From Amycolatopsis sp. NBRC 101858 (GTDB lineage Bacteria; Actinomycetota; Actinomycetes; Mycobacteriales; Pseudonocardiaceae), in NCBI RefSeq assembly GCF_030269325.1, contig NZ_BSTD01000004.1, positions 794,925 through 858,924 on the forward strand: a DNA stretch of 64,000 nucleotides, read 5' to 3'. The notes under the pieces are model-generated. The model ran no database searches. It was not told the DNA's origin and saw only the letters and a program-made list of their open reading frames with translations. The first letter of the stretch is position 1, and every line of letters starts with the position of its first letter. The position numbers were made by a program, and so were the translations under genes. This document shows positions 33,813 through 43,170 of the stretch, in pieces.

Positions 33813-34397
33813 ATGACGGACGCGATCACCCACGCACTGGCCGAGGTCGGCCCCCGCCTCAAGCGGGTCCGCACCCAGCGGCGCGTCACGCTGGCCGACC
33901 TCTCGACGGCGACGGGCATCTCGAAGAGCACGCTCTCGCGGCTGGAGTCCGGTCAGCGCAAGCCGAGCCTCGAGCTGCTGCTGCCGATCGCCCAGGCCCA
34001 CCAGGTGCCCCTGGACGAGCTGGTCGGCGCGCCCGAGGTGGGCGACCCCCGGGTCCGGCTGACGGCCCGCCGCCTCCCGCGGTCCAACGGAGCGACGATG
34101 ACGGTCCTGCCCCTGACCCGCCAGCCGGGCGCGCCCCAGGCGTTCAAGATGATCCTCGAGCCGGAGACGGGCGAGCCGGACCCCCAGGTCCACGAGGGGT
34201 ACGAGTGGTTGTACGTCCTGTCGGGCCGGTTGCGGCTGGTGCTGGCGGACCGCGACATGACACTGGGCCCGGGCGAGGCGGCGGAGTTCGACACGCGGCT
34301 GCCGCATTGGTTCGGCGCGGTGGGGAGGCCGGCGGAGATCCTCAGCCTGTTCGGGAAACAGGGGGAGCGGCTCCACCTGAGGGCGAAGTCCCGCTAG
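33813..34397 (+). CDS. XRE-family regulator with C-terminal cupin domain
   Basis: 194 residues. The helix-turn-helix is at about 14-66 (TLADLSTATGISKSTLSRLESGQRKPSLELLL). A cupin domain follows, with EGYEWLYVLSGRLRLVL and LGPGEAAEFDTRLPHWFG as the two cupin motifs. It probably senses a small molecule and controls itself and the divergent CPYC oxidoreductase. ATG is preceded by CTGGAG. Its last 56 bases overlap the remnant on the other strand. Confidence 0.88.
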   Translation: MTDAITHALAEVGPRLKRVRTQRRVTLADLSTATGISKSTLSRLESGQRKPSLELLLPIAQAHQVPLDELVGAPEVGDPRVRLTARRLPRSNGATMTVLPLTRQPGAPQAFKMILEPETGEPDPQVHEGYEWLYVLSGRLRLVLADRDMTLGPGEAAEFDTRLPHWFGAVGRPAEILSLFGKQGERLHLRAKSR

Positions 34398-34844
34398 CCG
34401 CCCGCCGAACGCGGGCACCGGCAAAGATCCGCTGCAGGCGCACGATGGCCAGCGCGCCCACCACCCAGCCCAGGCCGAACGCCGTGATCGCGGACCAGCC
34501 GGGTGACCGGGTGACCCACAGGAAGACGCCGGCGACCAAGGCCCCGGCGAGAGCCAGCGCGGCGATGAACCACTGCCCGGGGGCCGTTTCCCGGTCCAGC
34601 TCGCGGTCCCGCCAACCTTCGCATCGCAAGTGACCCGGACAACCGGGGCAAGGAGTCCGTAGGTACTCGTGGATCAGCTTGAGAGCAAGGCGACGTTCGC
34701 CGCCGGCGCGATCGCCAGGCTGATGATCGCGCCGGCCGAGGCGAGCTGAAGTGCGACGACGTTCCACTGGAGGGTCGAACGGCGCTCCGTTTCGCTGCGG
34801 AGCGCCGCGTACTCCGCGAGCAGGATCGTGGTGGGGTCGGTCAC
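34342..34844 (-). pseudogene. Remnant of a membrane protein, deleted and frameshifted
   Basis: From GTG 34844 (AAGGTGAG before it) a 56-residue frame reads TDPTTILLAEYAALRSE, then LQWNVVALQLASAGAIISLAI, and stops at 34674. A second frame overlaps and continues KLIHEYLRTPC, CEGWRDRELDRETAPGQWF and two hydrophobic segments to 34342. The two parts look like the start and the end of one four-helix actinobacterial membrane protein with the middle deleted and the frame lost near 34680. The joining is inferred; they could be two short genes. Confidence 0.5.
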
Positions 34845-34880
34845 CGGCTCACCTTCGTCCGGGACGAACCTCCACACCAG

Positions 34881-35510
34881 CTAGAAACCGATCGCTTCCC
34901 GCAGCAGCAACACCGTCGCCCGCCCCGGCCTGGGCTCTCCGTTGAGCACCAGGACCCGGTTGACCGCACTCGGCCACCCGTGCACCTCCTGCGTCCGCAC
35001 GCTTTCCAACGGCAGGCAGTGCTCCTCGATGCGCCGCAGCGCCGTCTCCACGTCGGGCACCACCTTCTGCGCCCCCACCACCCAGATCGCGCGGCCGGCG
35101 CCGCCCGCGTACGCAGGCAGCTGACTCCCGCTGCCCGACGCCGCCACCAGGGACCCGGTTTCGGTCACCGCCGCGACGCTGCCCACCACGACGTCGGGGC
35201 TCGCGAGCAGCCGCCGGATCTCGTCGGCGCCCGTTGCCCGGTCGATCGCCAGGACCAGGGGCTTCATCGCCTGATAGCGCGAGCCCGCGTTGATGTCCGC
35301 GTCGATGCCCGACAGGCGTAACGTCTCACTCGCCCCGGTGAACACGCTGGCTCCCTCGGGGATCAAGTCAAAGACGCGCGTCCGCGCCGCCGCGGCGTCG
35401 TCGAGGATCTCCACGGCGAAACCGTGGGCGGTCAGTGCCGCGGCCGCTCGCTCCAAGCGCTCGGCGGGCGCGGCGTCGGCGAACGGGGTGACCGGCAACT
35501 GGGTGGTCAT
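34881..35510 (-). CDS. LUD-domain protein (LutC-like)
   Basis: 209 residues from an ATG preceded by GAGGAG. The LUD fold shows FDLIPEGASVFTGASETL, VVVGSVAAVTETGSLV and WVVGAQKVVPDVETALRRIEEHCLPLES. LUD proteins such as LutC belong to lactate-oxidation complexes, but LutA and LutB are not nearby, and stand-alone members are uncharacterised. It is divergent from the ECF41-like sigma factor gene across 119 bases. Confidence 0.85.
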   Translation of the reverse strand: MTTQLPVTPFADAAPAERLERAAAALTAHGFAVEILDDAAAARTRVFDLIPEGASVFTGASETLRLSGIDADINAGSRYQAMKPLVLAIDRATGADEIRRLLASPDVVVGSVAAVTETGSLVAASGSGSQLPAYAGGAGRAIWVVGAQKVVPDVETALRRIEEHCLPLESVRTQEVHGWPSAVNRVLVLNGEPRPGRATVLLLREAIGF

Positions 35511-35629
35511 GGTGGCTCCTCGCGTGGTCGGATCGGTTTCCCCGGTACGACCACGCAGCCACCCGAAACGTCAGGCCTCACATCCGCGGCCGCTGTCTCG
35601 TCGTAAGGGGTGACGACGAAGGGAGTGCG

Positions 35630-36490
35630 ATGGACGTGCTCATGAGCGAGCGGCGCCGGCTGCTCAACCTCGCCTACCGGCTCCTGGGCTCCCTGGCCGA
35701 GGCCGAGGACGCGGTCCAGGAGGCCTACGCCCGCTGGTGCGCGCTGCCGAAGCCGCAGCAGGACGCCATCGAATCCCCGGGCGCCTGGCTGACGACGGTC
35801 ACCGGCCGCATCTGCCTCACCCTGCTCGGGTCGGCGCGGGCCCGCCGCGAAACCTACGTGGGGGACTGGATCCCCGAGCCGGTGCCCGAGACCCCGGGCG
35901 GCGATCCGGCCGACCGGGTCACCCTGGACGAGTCGGTCAGCATGGCCTTCCTGGTCGTGCTCGAGGCGATGACCCCGGCCGAGCGCGTCGCGTTCATCCT
36001 GCACGACGTCTTCTGCCACTCCTTCGCCGAAGTGGCCGAGATCGTCGGGCGCACGCCGGCCGCGTGCCGCCAGCTGGCCTCCTCGGCCCGGCGCCGCATC
36101 CGCGCGTCGCACGAGCCCGCGCCTCCGGTGGCCCGGCAGGCCGGAGTCGTCCGGGACTTCAAGCGGGCGTGGGAAGCGAAGGACATCGACGCCCTGATCG
36201 GCCTGCTCGACCCGGGCGCCACCGCGACCGCCGACGGCGGCGGACTCGCCCTCGCGTTCACGCACCCCATCGAGGGCGGCGAGCGGATCGCGCACGCCTG
36301 GATCGAGCTGGCGAGCCGGAAGCCGGCCGGCATGACGTTCGCGGAACGCACGGTCAACGGCCGCCCCGGGCTGGTCGCCCGGCAGGACGGGGTGGTCGTG
36401 ACGGTGTTCGCGTTCGACGTCACCGGCGACCGGATCAAGCACATCTGGGTCGTCCGCAACCCCGAGAAACTCCGGCGCTGGACGGACTAG
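35630..36490 (+). CDS. ECF41-type RNA polymerase sigma factor (SigJ-like) with SnoaL-like tail
   Basis: 286 residues. Region 2 is RLLNLAYRLLGSLAEAEDAVQEAYARW, region 4 MTPAERVAFILHDVFCHSFAEVAEIVGRTPAACRQL. Between them lies YVGDWIPEP, the ECF41 linker motif. The SnoaL-like C-terminal domain has TADGGGLAL (the DGGG element) and ends VRNPEKLRRW. In ECF41 factors this tail acts as a built-in regulator in place of an anti-sigma factor. GAAGGGAG precedes the ATG. I looked for the published ECF41-type promoter in the divergent gap and did not find it. Confidence 0.9.
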   Translation: MDVLMSERRRLLNLAYRLLGSLAEAEDAVQEAYARWCALPKPQQDAIESPGAWLTTVTGRICLTLLGSARARRETYVGDWIPEPVPETPGGDPADRVTLDESVSMAFLVVLEAMTPAERVAFILHDVFCHSFAEVAEIVGRTPAACRQLASSARRRIRASHEPAPPVARQAGVVRDFKRAWEAKDIDALIGLLDPGATATADGGGLALAFTHPIEGGERIAHAWIELASRKPAGMTFAERTVNGRPGLVARQDGVVVTVFAFDVTGDRIKHIWVVRNPEKLRRWTD

Positions 36491-37476
36491 GGGAGTTCCA
36501 CCGGCAGCCCGAAGCCCGCGTACATCGCCGGGTCGAGGAAGCCGATGATCTCCGCGATCCGGTCGCCGCGCAGCGTCAGCACGTTCACGCAGCCGATGCG
36601 GAACACGCCGTCCGGGTGACGCTGGTAGCACGCGAACGCGAGCTGGCCGGCGGCCCGGACCGGCACCAGCCGCCACGGCGTGGCGAACACGCTGCCGGAC
36701 AGGAAGCGGGCGACGTCGTCGCGGCCGTCGAACCACGCGGGCAGCGGCGGCATCGTGAAGCGGGCGTCCTCGGCGAGCAGGGCGAGCAGCGCCGGGACGT
36801 CCGCGCGTTCCCACGCCGCGACGAAGTCCGCCACCAGCGCGCGTTCGGCGTCTTCGCCGAGGCTGCGCAGCGTCGCCTGCTGGCTCTGCGCCGGCGTCCG
36901 CTCGTCGAGGGTCTTGCGGGCCCGTTGCAGCGCGCTGTTCACCGAAGCGACCGACGTGCCGAGCGCGTCGGCGACTTCCGCGGCGGAGAACGCGAGCACC
37001 TCCCGCAGGATCAGCACGGCGCGCTGGGTGCCGGGCAGGTGCTGCAACGCGGCGATGAAGGCCAGCTCGACGCTCTCGCGGAGTTCGAAGCGGCGTTGCG
37101 GGTCCCAGTCGTCCTCGGGGTAGGGCTCGACGTACGCCTCGCCGTCGACCGGGTCGGCGAGCGCGTCGCCGGGGTTCGCCGCGGGGTGGTGGTCGCGCGG
37201 CATCAGGCGTTGCGGGCGCTGCTTGATCAGCCGCAGGCAGGCGTTCGTGGCGATCCGGTAGAGCCACGCGCGCACCGAACTGCGGCCCTCGAACCCGGCC
37301 AGCCCGCGCCACGCGCCGAGCAGCGCCTCCTGCAGCGCGTCTTCGGCGTCGTGCAGGGCGCCGAGCATCCGGTAGCAGTGGGTCCGCAGCTCGCTCTGGT
37401 AGGGCCGCACCAGCCGGTCGAACGCGCCGCGGTCCTCGCGCCGGGCCGCTTCGAGGAGCTCGGCTTCGGTGTCCAT
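36487..37476 (-). CDS. ECF sigma factor, SigG/SigX5 type, with SnoaL-like tail
   Basis: 329 residues. Region 2: FDRLVRPYQSELRTHCYRM, then DAEDALQEALLGAWRGL; region 4: HLPGTQRAVLILREVLAFSAAEVADALGTSVASVNSAL. The tail from about 200 is SnoaL-like (ADVPALLALLAEDARFTMPPLP), as in the TIGR02960 group. No anti-sigma factor is adjacent. It is convergent with the ECF41 gene, and the two share the palindrome CTAG for their stop codons. ATG 37476 follows AGGATG. Confidence 0.9.
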   Translation of the reverse strand: MDTEAELLEAARREDRGAFDRLVRPYQSELRTHCYRMLGALHDAEDALQEALLGAWRGLAGFEGRSSVRAWLYRIATNACLRLIKQRPQRLMPRDHHPAANPGDALADPVDGEAYVEPYPEDDWDPQRRFELRESVELAFIAALQHLPGTQRAVLILREVLAFSAAEVADALGTSVASVNSALQRARKTLDERTPAQSQQATLRSLGEDAERALVADFVAAWERADVPALLALLAEDARFTMPPLPAWFDGRDDVARFLSGSVFATPWRLVPVRAAGQLAFACYQRHPDGVFRIGCVNVLTLRGDRIAEIIGFLDPAMYAGFGLPVELP

Positions 37477-37496
37477 GCCCGCATCCTGCCCGACGC

Positions 37497-37973
37497 TCAG
37501 CCGAGCTCGCGCTGCATCAGGAGCGTGTCGAGCCACCGGCCGTGCTTGAACCCGACGCGCCGCAGCACGCCCGCGTCGGCGAACCCGGCGGCGCTGTGCA
37601 GCTTCCGCGACGCGGGGCTGCCGGAGTCGACGACGACGGCGATCGCCTGCGCGGCGCCCGCCGTGGCGCACCGCTCGAGCAGCTCGTCCAGCAGCCGCCG
37701 CCCGTGGCCGCGGCCGGCGGCTTCGGGCGCGAGGTAGATGGTCGTCTCGACGGTGTGCCGGTAGGCGGGCTTCGGCCGCCACGGCGCGGCGAGCGCGTAG
37801 CCCAGGACTTCCGGTCCGGCCAGGACGAGGAACGGCAGGGCGCTCTCGCGGATCTTCGCACGCCACTGGTCCGCGGTCGGCGGGGTGGTCTCGAAGGTGA
37901 CGACCGAGCCGGTGACGTACGGCGCGAAGACGGCCGCGATGCCTTCGGCGTCGGCCTCGGTGGCCGGCCTGAT
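37497..37973 (-). CDS. GNAT acetyltransferase (phosphinothricin acetyltransferase-like) without a canonical start codon
   Basis: From codon ATC at 37973 the translation begins IRPATEADAEGIAAVFAPYV and runs without interruption for 158 residues through QWRAKIRESALPFLVLAG, GYALAAPWRPKPAYRHTVE, TIYLAPEAAGRGHGRRLLD and SPASRKLHSAAGFADAGVLR. This is the whole Pat-like GNAT domain. No ATG, GTG or TTG occurs in frame before it: the upstream codons reach the start of the divergent regulator. Either initiation is unusual, or a point change or small indel destroyed the start. An ATG 18 codons upstream is in another frame. Function otherwise looks intact. Confidence 0.7.
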   Translation of the reverse strand: MRPATEADAEGIAAVFAPYVTGSVVTFETTPPTADQWRAKIRESALPFLVLAGPEVLGYALAAPWRPKPAYRHTVETTIYLAPEAAGRGHGRRLLDELLERCATAGAAQAIAVVVDSGSPASRKLHSAAGFADAGVLRRVGFKHGRWLDTLLMQRELG

Positions 37974-38008
37974 TCCGCTATAGTGGACACAGTAGCTATC
38001 ATAGAGGA

Positions 38009-38584
38009 ATGATCGATCCGGCGAGCCTGGGCCGCCGCCTGCACGCCCTGCGGACCGACCGCGGCCTGGCGCTGAGCGCGCTGGCCCGGGACGCCGGGGT
38101 GAGCGTGAGCATGCTGTCGGCCGTCGAGCGCGGCGAGAAGACCCCGACGGTGGTGGTCCTGTCCCGCATCGCCGACGGCTTGGGGTTGTCGCTGTCGCGG
38201 CTGCTGGCCGGCCTGGAGACCGACCGGGTGGTCGTCCGCCGCGCGGCCGAGCAGGACCACGTCGCCGAGCCGGGCGGCTGGCACCGCACGGTCCTGACGC
38301 CGGTCGTGCCGGGCGTCAACTTCGAGTGGATCCGCACGACGCTGCCGCCCCGGTGTGACGCCGGCGAGTTCCCCGCGTACGCGCCGGGTTCGCACGAGTT
38401 CGTCGCGGTGGAGGCGGGCACGTTGTGGCTGGGCGTCGGCTCGGCGGAGTACGTGCTGACGGCCGGGGACTCGGTCTACTTTCCCGCGGACGCAACGCAT
38501 TCGTACGCGAACCGCGGTGACGAGCCGTGCGAGTACCACGTCGCGGCGCTCGTGATGCGCTCGCGCGCGGGCCGGGTTCAGTAG
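38009..38584 (+). CDS. XRE-family regulator with cupin domain
   Basis: 191 residues. HTH at about 10-62 (ALSALARDAGVSVSMLSAVERGEKTPTVVVLSRIADGL), cupin at about 110-180 (GSHEFVAVEAGTLWLGVG, LTAGDSVYFPADATHSYAN). The start lies 35 bases from the conserved beginning of the divergent GNAT gene, with TGGACA and an A/T-rich TAGCTATCATAG stretch between them. Regulator and acetyltransferase probably form one unit, perhaps for detoxifying an amine. Confidence 0.87.
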   Translation: MIDPASLGRRLHALRTDRGLALSALARDAGVSVSMLSAVERGEKTPTVVVLSRIADGLGLSLSRLLAGLETDRVVVRRAAEQDHVAEPGGWHRTVLTPVVPGVNFEWIRTTLPPRCDAGEFPAYAPGSHEFVAVEAGTLWLGVGSAEYVLTAGDSVYFPADATHSYANRGDEPCEYHVAALVMRSRAGRVQ

Positions 38585-38874
38585 GCGACGTCGCTGCGGC
38601 CGAGTGCTTCGCCGAGTGCCGGCCCGGCGCTCCCGTCCTCGTCGAGCGCCCGCCACAGCAGCGCCGCCGCGTGGGTGCGGACACCGCAGCTCGCCGGGTT
38701 CCGCCGCAGGTCCTCGAGGACGGGTGAGCCGACGCCGCACACCGACCGGACCACCGAGACGATCCCGGCCACGGTCTGCGCCGCCGCCTCCGAAACGGGA
38801 GCGCCCGAGCGGACGGCGCCGAAGTGGTCGGCGATGGCGCGGACGGCCGCGTCCGCGAGGTTCCGGTGGTCCAT
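38578..38874 (-). CDS. Small helical protein of unknown function
   Basis: 98 residues from an ATG preceded by GGAGGGGG. It is mostly helical (LADAAVRAIADHFGAVRSG, AAAQTVAGIVSVVRSVCG), with two cysteines and no signal peptide. No family recognised. It overlaps the convergent XRE-cupin gene by seven bases. Confidence 0.65.
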   Translation of the reverse strand: MDHRNLADAAVRAIADHFGAVRSGAPVSEAAAQTVAGIVSVVRSVCGVGSPVLEDLRRNPASCGVRTHAAALLWRALDEDGSAGPALGEALGRSDVAY

Positions 38875-39041
38875 GGCGTCCCCCTCCAGGCCAGGCCGAT
38901 GATCCCGTCCTGAGGTCGGCGATGACGACGGGGTTGTTACGGCGGCCGCTAAAACCGGGTGACACCGCCGCCTTTCCCGTGGCACCCTGCGGATCATGTT
39001 CCCCGTGTCCGATAGCGCGACGCTCGCAGGCTTGTCCCTGC

Positions 39042-39090
39042 CGAGCGCCCTTTCGGCACGGCCGGTCCCGGCCCTGAACAGCGGCGCTCG
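39042..39090 (+). promoter_or_regulatory. Structured leader upstream of the EF-Tu paralogue
   Basis: CGAGCGCC (39042-39049) pairs perfectly with GGCGCTCG (39083-39090), enclosing an inner GGCCGG and CCGGCC pair. It ends 108 bases before the EF-Tu start. The 324-base gap 38875-39198 holds nothing else recognisable. An attenuator-like role is possible. Confidence 0.35.
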
Positions 39091-39198
39091 AAGCTGACCC
39101 TTCCCCGATTTCCCCTGTTCTGCCGCGGAACCGCCGGGGGAGGGTCGACGCGCTCACCCGGTTCCGCGCGCCTTCCGTTCTCAGTACAGGGAAATCCC

Positions 39199-40386
<1,188 letters not shown>

Positions 40387-40389
40387 AGG

Positions 40390-40419
40390 GCGTGGCCCCT
40401 GCTTCGGCGGGGGCCACGC
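40390..40419 (+). terminator. Hairpin terminator after the EF-Tu gene
   Basis: GCGTGGCCCC and GGGGCCACGC form a perfect 10-bp stem with a 10-base loop, four bases after the stop codon. The following sequence TTGACTCATCC is only slightly T-rich. Confidence 0.85.
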
Positions 40420-40523
40420 TTGACTCATCCGATCATTTGCTCCTAGCCTGAGCTCGCGCAATCCCGATCCGCCGTCGGAAACACCGCGTGGTGTTTTCGT
40501 CGTTGCCAGGAAAGGGAGCTTTC

Positions 40524-42068
40524 GTGGGCGAAGCGTTCAGCCGCCGTCGAGCGGTCACCTGGGGAGCGGCGGCCGGTGCCGCGTTGCCATTCATCGGATC
40601 TCCGGCCGTCGCGGCTGAAGACGGCGCGGCAGGCTCGTTCTTCGACGTCACGAAGTTCGGCGCGAAGGGCGACGGCCGCACGATCGACACCGCCGCGATC
40701 AACCGCGCGATCGACACGGCCGCGGCCCGGGGCGGGACGGTGTACTTCCCGGCCGGGACGTACGCGAGCTATTCGATCCACCTCAAGAGCAACGTGGCGC
40801 TGTACCTGGGGGCGAACGCGACGATCCTCGCGGCCGCCCCGGCGGGTGGCAAGGGCTACGACCCGGCCGAGCCGGGCGCGGGCAACCCGTACCAGGACTT
40901 CGGGCACAGCCACTGGCACAACAGCCTGATCTGGGGCGAGAACCTGGAGAACGTCACCATCGAGGGGCCGGGCAAGATCGACGGCAAGGGCCTCGTCGCC
41001 GGCGGCAGCGCGGAGTCCGCACCGCTCAACGGCAACAAGGCGATCGCGCTGAAGCTGTGCAGGAACGTCGCGATCCGCGACATCACGATCGTCAACGGCG
41101 GGCACTTCGGCATCCTGCCGACCGGCGTCGACAACTTCCGCATCGACGGGCTGGTGATCGACACCAACCGCGACGGCATCAACATCGACTGCTGCAAGAA
41201 CGTCCGCATCGCCAACACCACGGTGAACTCACCGAACGACGACGCGATCGTGCTGAAGAGCTCGTACGCGCTGAACCGGGTGCGGGACACGGAAAACGTG
41301 ACGATCGACAACTGTTTCGTCAGCGGCTACGACCTGGGCACGCTGGTCGACGGCACGTACAAGACGTCGTCGTACGGCCGCACCGGCCGCGTCAAGTTCG
41401 GTACCGAGGCCAACGGCGGGTTCCGCAACATCGCGATTTCGAACGTGGTCTTCGAGTACTGCCGCGGCCTGGCGCTGGAGACGGTCGACGGCGGGTGGCT
41501 GGAGGACGTGACGATCAGCAACCTGACGATGCGCAAGGTCCAGATGCCGCTGTTCCTCCGTCTGGGTGCGCGCATGCGCGGTCCGGCGGGCATCCCGGTC
41601 GGGTTCCTGCGCCGGGTGAGCATCAGCGACGTGACGACGTTCGACGCCGACCCGCGGTATCCGTCGTGCCTGGCGGGAATCCCGGGCCATCCGATCGAGG
41701 ACGTGAAGCTGAGCAACATCCGCCACCACCTGGCAGGCGGCCTCACCCCGGGCGACGCGGTCCAGAACCCACCGGAGCTGGAGACGGCGTACCCGGAGCC
41801 GTCGATGTTCGGCACGCTGCCGGCGTACGGGTTTTTCATCCGCCACGCGCGGGGGATCAGTCTGGACAATGTGGACGTCCGATGCGGAGCGCCGGACACC
41901 CGCCCGGCGTTCGTGGTGCGGGACGTGGCGGATCTCGACGTCCACCATTGCCGCGCGGAGGCGGGGAAACCGACGTTCGTCCTGGACGACGTGGACGACT
42001 TCCGGGTGAGCGACGGCCGCCCGGTGGAGGAGGCCCGGGTGGAGCACGCGGACCACCAGGAGCTGTAG
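40524..42068 (+). CDS. Secreted right-handed beta-helix glycosidase (GH28 polygalacturonase-like)
   Basis: 514 residues from a GTG preceded by AAAGGGAG. The N-terminus SRRRAVTWGAAAGAALPFIG is a Tat-type signal with a cleavage region near AVAA. FFDVTKFGAKGDGRTIDTAAIN is the usual pectate-lyase-like start. Family 28-type catalytic Asp residues lie in NRDGINIDCCKN and SPNDDAIVLKS. Parallel beta-helix repeats run through the protein. It probably cleaves plant or microbial polyuronides or related glycans outside the cell. It is monocistronic, between two strong terminators. Confidence 0.87.
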   Translation: MGEAFSRRRAVTWGAAAGAALPFIGSPAVAAEDGAAGSFFDVTKFGAKGDGRTIDTAAINRAIDTAAARGGTVYFPAGTYASYSIHLKSNVALYLGANATILAAAPAGGKGYDPAEPGAGNPYQDFGHSHWHNSLIWGENLENVTIEGPGKIDGKGLVAGGSAESAPLNGNKAIALKLCRNVAIRDITIVNGGHFGILPTGVDNFRIDGLVIDTNRDGINIDCCKNVRIANTTVNSPNDDAIVLKSSYALNRVRDTENVTIDNCFVSGYDLGTLVDGTYKTSSYGRTGRVKFGTEANGGFRNIAISNVVFEYCRGLALETVDGGWLEDVTISNLTMRKVQMPLFLRLGARMRGPAGIPVGFLRRVSISDVTTFDADPRYPSCLAGIPGHPIEDVKLSNIRHHLAGGLTPGDAVQNPPELETAYPEPSMFGTLPAYGFFIRHARGISLDNVDVRCGAPDTRPAFVVRDVADLDVHHCRAEAGKPTFVLDDVDDFRVSDGRPVEEARVEHADHQEL

Positions 42069-42077
42069 GGGAGTCGT

Positions 42078-42114
42078 CCGGCCGGGCCCCGGCGCCGCCG
42101 CGGGGCCCGGCCGG
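42078..42114 (+). terminator. Strong hairpin terminator after the glycosidase
   Basis: CCGGCCGGGCCCC and GGGGCCCGGCCGG form a perfect 13-bp stem around an 11-base loop, ten bases after the stop codon and followed by TGTTTC. Confidence 0.9.
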
Positions 42115-42151
42115 TGTTTCACGTTTCGCCCGTTTCGCGCGGGGCGTCCGG

Positions 42152-42319
42152 GTGATCCCGCCGTCCACAACGGACTTCCCGGCAACAACGGAGCCCCCGA
42201 CGACGACCGAAACCCCGGCGGCGACTACGACTACGCCGACGCGAACTCACCCGCCGACGGCCACGACGAAGAAGCCGACGACCCCGCACCGCACCACGAC
42301 CCGGCGCCGCCCGCGCTGA
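42152..42319 (+). other. Thr/Pro-rich short open frame, possibly a coding remnant
   Basis: From GTG 42152 a 55-codon frame reads almost only Thr, Pro, Ala and Arg (for example ATTEPPTTTETPAATTTTP) and ends basic. Such stretches are usually linkers of exported proteins, and the neighbouring lipoprotein has a similar TTTETVLTIEPTPT linker. No ribosome-binding site or domain is seen. It may be the leftover of a duplicated linker. The rest of the gap to 42440 shows nothing. Confidence 0.3.
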
Positions 42320-42440
42320 GCCCGGGCGGTCACCCGGGACCGCGCATTGCGATCCGGCGACAACGGCCCGGCCGCGGTAACCACCGCCGCGGGCAAGGCG
42401 ACTGAACCATCGTCCGGTTGCCGTCGTCGAAGGCATGTCG

Positions 42441-42824
42441 ATGAAAACGTGGTTGTGGGGAACGCTGCTCGCCGTGGGCTTGGCGACCGCGGCGTGCGGC
42501 GCGTCACCGACGCCGGCACGCGCCCCGGCCGGGCCCACCACCACCGAAACGGTGCTGACCATCGAGCCGACGCCGACCGTGACGGTCACCGTGCCGCCGA
42601 CCTCCACCGTTTCCGCGCCCTCCGCCGCGAGCAAGGCGCCGGTCCGCAGGACGCCGACCCGGAAGCCGCCGCAGTTCGGCTACCAGTGCCGGGACGGCGA
42701 CGAAACGAAGTACGAGGTCTGCGCCGGCCACAAAGCCTGGGTCGACGGGCAGCGCGAGTTCACCGAGTGCCTGGACAGCGGCGGAACCTGGGACACGGCA
42801 ACCGACCGCTGCAAGCGTCCCTGA
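42441..42824 (+). CDS. Small lipoprotein with Thr/Pro linker and cysteine-rich domain
   Basis: 127 residues from ATG 42441, seven bases after GAAGG (an ATG at 42435 is too close). Signal peptide with lipobox ATAAC near residue 15, then a Thr/Pro/Val linker, then a domain of about 50 residues with four Cys (YQCRDG, EVCAGH, TECLDSGG, DRCKRP). The four cysteines may form two disulfides outside the cell. No family recognised. Confidence 0.72.
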   Translation: MKTWLWGTLLAVGLATAACGASPTPARAPAGPTTTETVLTIEPTPTVTVTVPPTSTVSAPSAASKAPVRRTPTRKPPQFGYQCRDGDETKYEVCAGHKAWVDGQREFTECLDSGGTWDTATDRCKRP

Positions 42825-42826
42825 CC

Positions 42827-43042
42827 TCAGCGGCCGCGCAGTCCAGGCCGGGCCAAGCCGACGGTCGCGAGGACGATCAACGCCACCGCCGCCACTCCCG
42901 CGATCACCGACAGCACCGGGGCCTGCGCGTCCGTCCGCGCCAACGTGAGCACGCTCGACAACAGCAACACCGCCCCCACGCCCAGGTTCAGCCAGCACAG
43001 CGGAGCCGTGCTCGGGATGACGTGCCAACGCCGCTCGGCCAT
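42827..43042 (-). CDS. Small two-helix membrane protein
   Basis: 71 residues from an ATG with GAGGAGG. Two hydrophobic helices (about 14-34 and 42-64) and a basic C-terminus. No family recognised. It is convergent with the lipoprotein gene two bases away and divergent from the aldehyde dehydrogenase operon. Confidence 0.7.
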   Translation of the reverse strand: MAERRWHVIPSTAPLCWLNLGVGAVLLLSSVLTLARTDAQAPVLSVIAGVAAVALIVLATVGLARPGLRGR

Positions 43043-43109
43043 CGGACCTCCTCGGTCGGGATCTCTCCCCGGATCTGCCCCGAACGGGTGTCGATCAAAC
43101 CCGCCCCAC

Positions 43110-43126
43110 GTTCCGCTCGCCGGAAC
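43110..43126. promoter_or_regulatory. Inverted repeat upstream of the acetaldehyde dehydrogenase operon
   Basis: GTTCCG-CTCGC-CGGAAC, perfect 6-bp arms, 45 bases before the start codon. It is a candidate operator for the operon or for the divergent membrane protein gene. It does not match the KstR site I know. Confidence 0.4.
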
Positions 43127-43170
43127 ACGGGACTGTCCGCCCGGGGCCGCGTGGTGCGACCGTCTGAACC

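Noticed and set aside
35511..35629. ECF41 autoregulatory promoter before the SigJ-like gene
   Set aside because: I could not find a convincing TGTCACA and CGTC pair at the proper spacing.
43110..43126. KstR-type steroid regulon operator before the acetaldehyde dehydrogenase gene
   Set aside because: The arms GTTCCG/CGGAAC and the spacing do not fit the known KstR consensus; kept only as an unassigned dyad.
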